NCBI RefSeq assembly: GCF_016195855.1 | Contig: NZ_JACPYU010000016.1 | Span: 310,001-374,000, forward strand | Length of the DNA stretch: 64,000 nt | DNA from: Aquabacterium sp. | Lineage (GTDB): Bacteria > Pseudomonadota > Gammaproteobacteria > Burkholderiales > Burkholderiaceae_C | Direction of reading: 5' to 3' | Shown here: piece after piece, positions 63,559-64,000 of the stretch | How the letters are laid out: each line of letters starts with the position of its first letter | How positions within the stretch are numbered: the stretch's first letter is position 1 | Program-made: the position numbers and the translations under genes | The notes under the pieces: model-generated | What the model was told of the DNA's origin: nothing | What the model saw: the letters and a program-made list of their open reading frames with translations, nothing else | The model's database searches: none

Positions 63559-64000
63559 TCAGTGCGCTGTCTCCGACTGGATGAAGCGTTGCTGCTCCGC
63601 CATGACCAGGGATTCGATCTGGGCCTTCAGTTCGAGATAGGGTGCCGAGCCCGTGTTTCTGGGGTATGAAAAATCAAGCGGGATATCGGCCTTGATCGTG
63701 CCGGGGCGGTGCGTGAGCACCACCACCCTGCTACCCAGGTGCAGCGCTTCCTCGATCGAATGGGTGACGAAGAGCACCGTCGTGCCGGCGCCTTTCCAGA
63801 GCTTGAGCACCTCGTCCTGCAGGGTGCGACGCGTCAGCGCGTCAAGCGCGGCAAACGGTTCGTCCATCAGCAAGATGGGTGGCTTGAGCACCATGGCCCG
63901 GGCAATGGCCACCCGCTGCTTCATGCCGCCAGACAGCTCTTTGGGGTAACGTCCGGCGAATTCGCTCAAGCGAAGGAAGGCCAGCATGTCACGAACCCGC
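63559..64000 (-). CDS. ABC transporter ATP-binding protein (SsuB/TauB-like), partial
   Basis: The C-terminal 147 codons are in the window; the Walker A half is beyond the edge. Visible are the signature LSGGMKQRVAIARAM, Walker B PILLMDEPFAALD, the D-loop ALDALTRR and the H-loop VLFVTHSIEEALHLG. The ADIPLDFSYPRN tail is typical of the nitrate/sulfonate/taurine family (NrtD/SsuB/TauB). It is the upstream partner of the NMT1-type binding protein. Confidence 0.92.
   Translation of the reverse strand, partial: RVRDMLAFLRLSEFAGRYPKELSGGMKQRVAIARAMVLKPPILLMDEPFAALDALTRRTLQDEVLKLWKGAGTTVLFVTHSIEEALHLGSRVVVLTHRPGTIKADIPLDFSYPRNTGSAPYLELKAQIESLVMAEQQRFIQSETAH

Noticed and set aside
1-64000. tRNA or rRNA genes, CRISPR arrays, insertion sequences, prophage genes
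   Set aside because: I found no cloverleaf-like gene, spaced direct-repeat array, transposase, integrase or phage structural protein while reading the window. A dedicated tRNA and IS scan would be decisive.

Overview
This 64 kb window is chromosomal DNA of a high-GC Gram-negative bacterium, most likely a betaproteobacterium of the order Burkholderiales (Comamonadaceae/Aquabacterium-like). The clues are protein-level: a pst-pho order ending in phoB-phoR, type B L31 next to rho, a trxA-AddB-AddA block, mltG-tmk-holB-pilZ-tatD, a TetR/FabG-like/MaoC/thiolase/FadD fatty-acid cluster, and 3-oxoacid CoA-transferase genes of the usual betaproteobacterial form. The genus is an inference. I see no rRNA, tRNA, CRISPR array, transposase, integrase or phage genes; most of the window looks like ordinary core and metabolic DNA.

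Layout. 1-4636: the phosphate uptake and sensing operon pstC(end)-pstA-pstB-phoU-phoB-phoR. 4645-8849 (minus): a GT39-like membrane glycosyltransferase, rpmE2, rho with a structured leader and a REP-like palindromic element at its stop codon, and trxA. 9007-15179: an AddB/AddA helicase-nuclease pair for double-strand break repair. 15332-17101: a degenerate kinase domain fused to an HDOD domain. 17088-22628: pyrD, a soluble double-PAS chemotaxis receptor, and tex. 22705-26591 (minus): a Zn/Cd/Pb P-type ATPase and an acetyl/succinyl-CoA transferase, the latter divergent from a LysR regulator. 27670-32836: a patatin-like lipase, a CNNM/TlyC-type CBS membrane protein, an iron alcohol dehydrogenase and another GT39-like protein.

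33015-39515 is a compact fatty-acid catabolism cluster: a TetR regulator with a palindromic operator at its own promoter, a high-molecular-weight FabG-like reductase, a MaoC hydratase, a FadI-like thiolase and FadD. A thioesterase-acetyltransferase fusion follows. 40487-47562: NRDE/TANGO2 protein, DUF4936, YgfZ, then mltG-tmk-holB-pilZ-tatD (cell wall, dTMP synthesis, DNA polymerase clamp loader, pilus regulator, DNase) and a small orphan protein. 47698-50648 (minus): a polar amino-acid ABC importer lacking an adjacent ATPase. 50704-51573: a split YeeE/YedE transporter.

51635-57635 is the least explained part: a secreted multidomain protein, a small secreted protein, a YkgJ cysteine-cluster protein, two orphan cytosolic proteins behind an AT-rich promoter region, a polytopic membrane protein and a GST. 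57874-64000 is a transport/catabolism locus in which two close paralogues of a LivJ-type periplasmic binding protein flank a bile-acid-symporter-family protein and a 3-oxoacid CoA-transferase; one paralogue sits in an operon with an NMT1/SsuA-type importer. No single gene set here is a clear new defence or signalling system. The most novel-looking items are the pseudokinase-HDOD protein, the dual-class binding-protein operon, the secreted FIMAH-like protein with its orphan neighbours, the thioesterase-GNAT fusion and the compact AapQ-type permease.
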